A stretch of 64,000 nt of DNA. Source: Pseudomonas sp. NFIX28. Lineage in GTDB: Bacteria > Pseudomonadota > Gammaproteobacteria > Pseudomonadales > Pseudomonadaceae. Shown piece by piece: positions 63,882 to 64,000 of the stretch. Made by a program: the position numbers and the translations under genes. The first letter of the stretch is position 1, and every line of letters begins with the position of its first letter. The stretch spans positions 1-64,000 of the forward strand of contig NZ_FNPW01000002.1 in assembly GCF_900107395.1 (NCBI RefSeq). Direction: 5' to 3'. The notes beneath the pieces were generated by a model. That model ran no database searches. It worked only from the letters and a program-made list of their open reading frames with translations, and had not been told where the DNA came from.

Positions 63882-64000
63882 GTAGGAGCGAGGCTTGCCC
63901 GCGAAAAACCCAACGCGGTCCCCCAGACAGACCGCGGCGCATTCTTCGCACGCAAGCTGTGCTCCTACGGAAGCGGGGTCGGCCGTAGGAGCGAGGCTTG
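63882..64000. repeat. REP cluster (family A) at the right edge
   Basis: GTAGGAGCGAGGCTTGCCCGCG (63882-63903), the variant CGCACGCAAGCTGTGCTCCTAC (63947-63968) and a partial GTAGGAGCGAGGCTTG (63985-64000, cut by the window end) alternate in orientation. ACCGCGG and CGCGGTC segments between them are complementary. Confidence 0.85.

Overview
The window is a GC-rich chromosomal segment of a fluorescent Pseudomonas, most likely the P. fluorescens group (P. protegens/P. chlororaphis-like). The support is gene content and order, the split pntA, the Pseudomonas-type aa3/caa3 oxidase cluster, the algB-kinB pair, the engB-ErsA-polA locus, and two families of Pseudomonas-style REP palindromes. From memory, the stretch from gltP through algB, kinB, ampDh2, dsbA, cc4, engB, polA, thrB, znu and met follows the P. 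aeruginosa PAO1 order PA5479-PA5505, and the cox block resembles PA0104-PA0114. No prophage, insertion sequence, tRNA or CRISPR array was seen.

Layout. 1-434: promoters of an rRNA operon that runs leftwards out of the window. 435-3908: glutarate/lysine catabolism (gcdG, gcdH, divergent gcdR). 4111-7256: a strongly structured leader and the transhydrogenase operon pntAA-pntAB-pntB. 7437-8930: a succinyl-CoA:acetate-type CoA-transferase. 8931-11197: two DUF1127 micro-proteins among many GTACAG half-sites, then a cloverleaf-like leader and three tandem DUF2388 secreted proteins, translationally coupled to an HELTH/DUF4105 protein (11194-13155). 13212-20575: GFA-family protein, citrate transporter, TerC, Na/Pi transporter, M16 peptidase and a DUF5924/DUF2914 membrane protein. 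20645-24162: a four-gene Mla/MCE-type lipid transport operon. 24236-27003: a SpmA-SpmB-like protein and gltP.

27735-37942 is an envelope and c-di-GMP block: an Ivy-type lysozyme inhibitor, DUF1328 and a small membrane protein, algB-kinB, an EAL protein, the amidase AmpDh2, a DgcH-like GGDEF protein and an EEP hydrolase. 37956-39721 holds dsbA and two cytochromes c. 39913-43776 is engB and polA facing each other with the sRNA ErsA between them. ErsA has a recognisable AlgT/sigma-22 promoter, so alginate/envelope control (algB, kinB, ErsA) appears twice in the window. 43851-49013: DUF2782 protein, thrB, zinc uptake (znuA divergent from zur-znuC-znuB) and a lipoprotein. 49124-54042: a large catalase (katE) and the methionine importer metNIQ. 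54232-62847: a complete heme-A oxidase module (coxB, coxA, ctaG, coxC, SURF1, a Sco-like protein, ctaA, cyoE, sco), mostly one leftward operon. 63220-63870: an unrecognised conserved protein.

The most interesting unexplained items are the four-helix leader in front of the DUF2388 triplet, the DUF2388-HELTH/DUF4105 unit, the pntA leader with mutually exclusive stems, the 131-bp nested palindrome between engB and ErsA, and a second CxxxC Sco-like protein in the cox operon. All RNA structures were found by eye from complementarity; no folding or database search was run.
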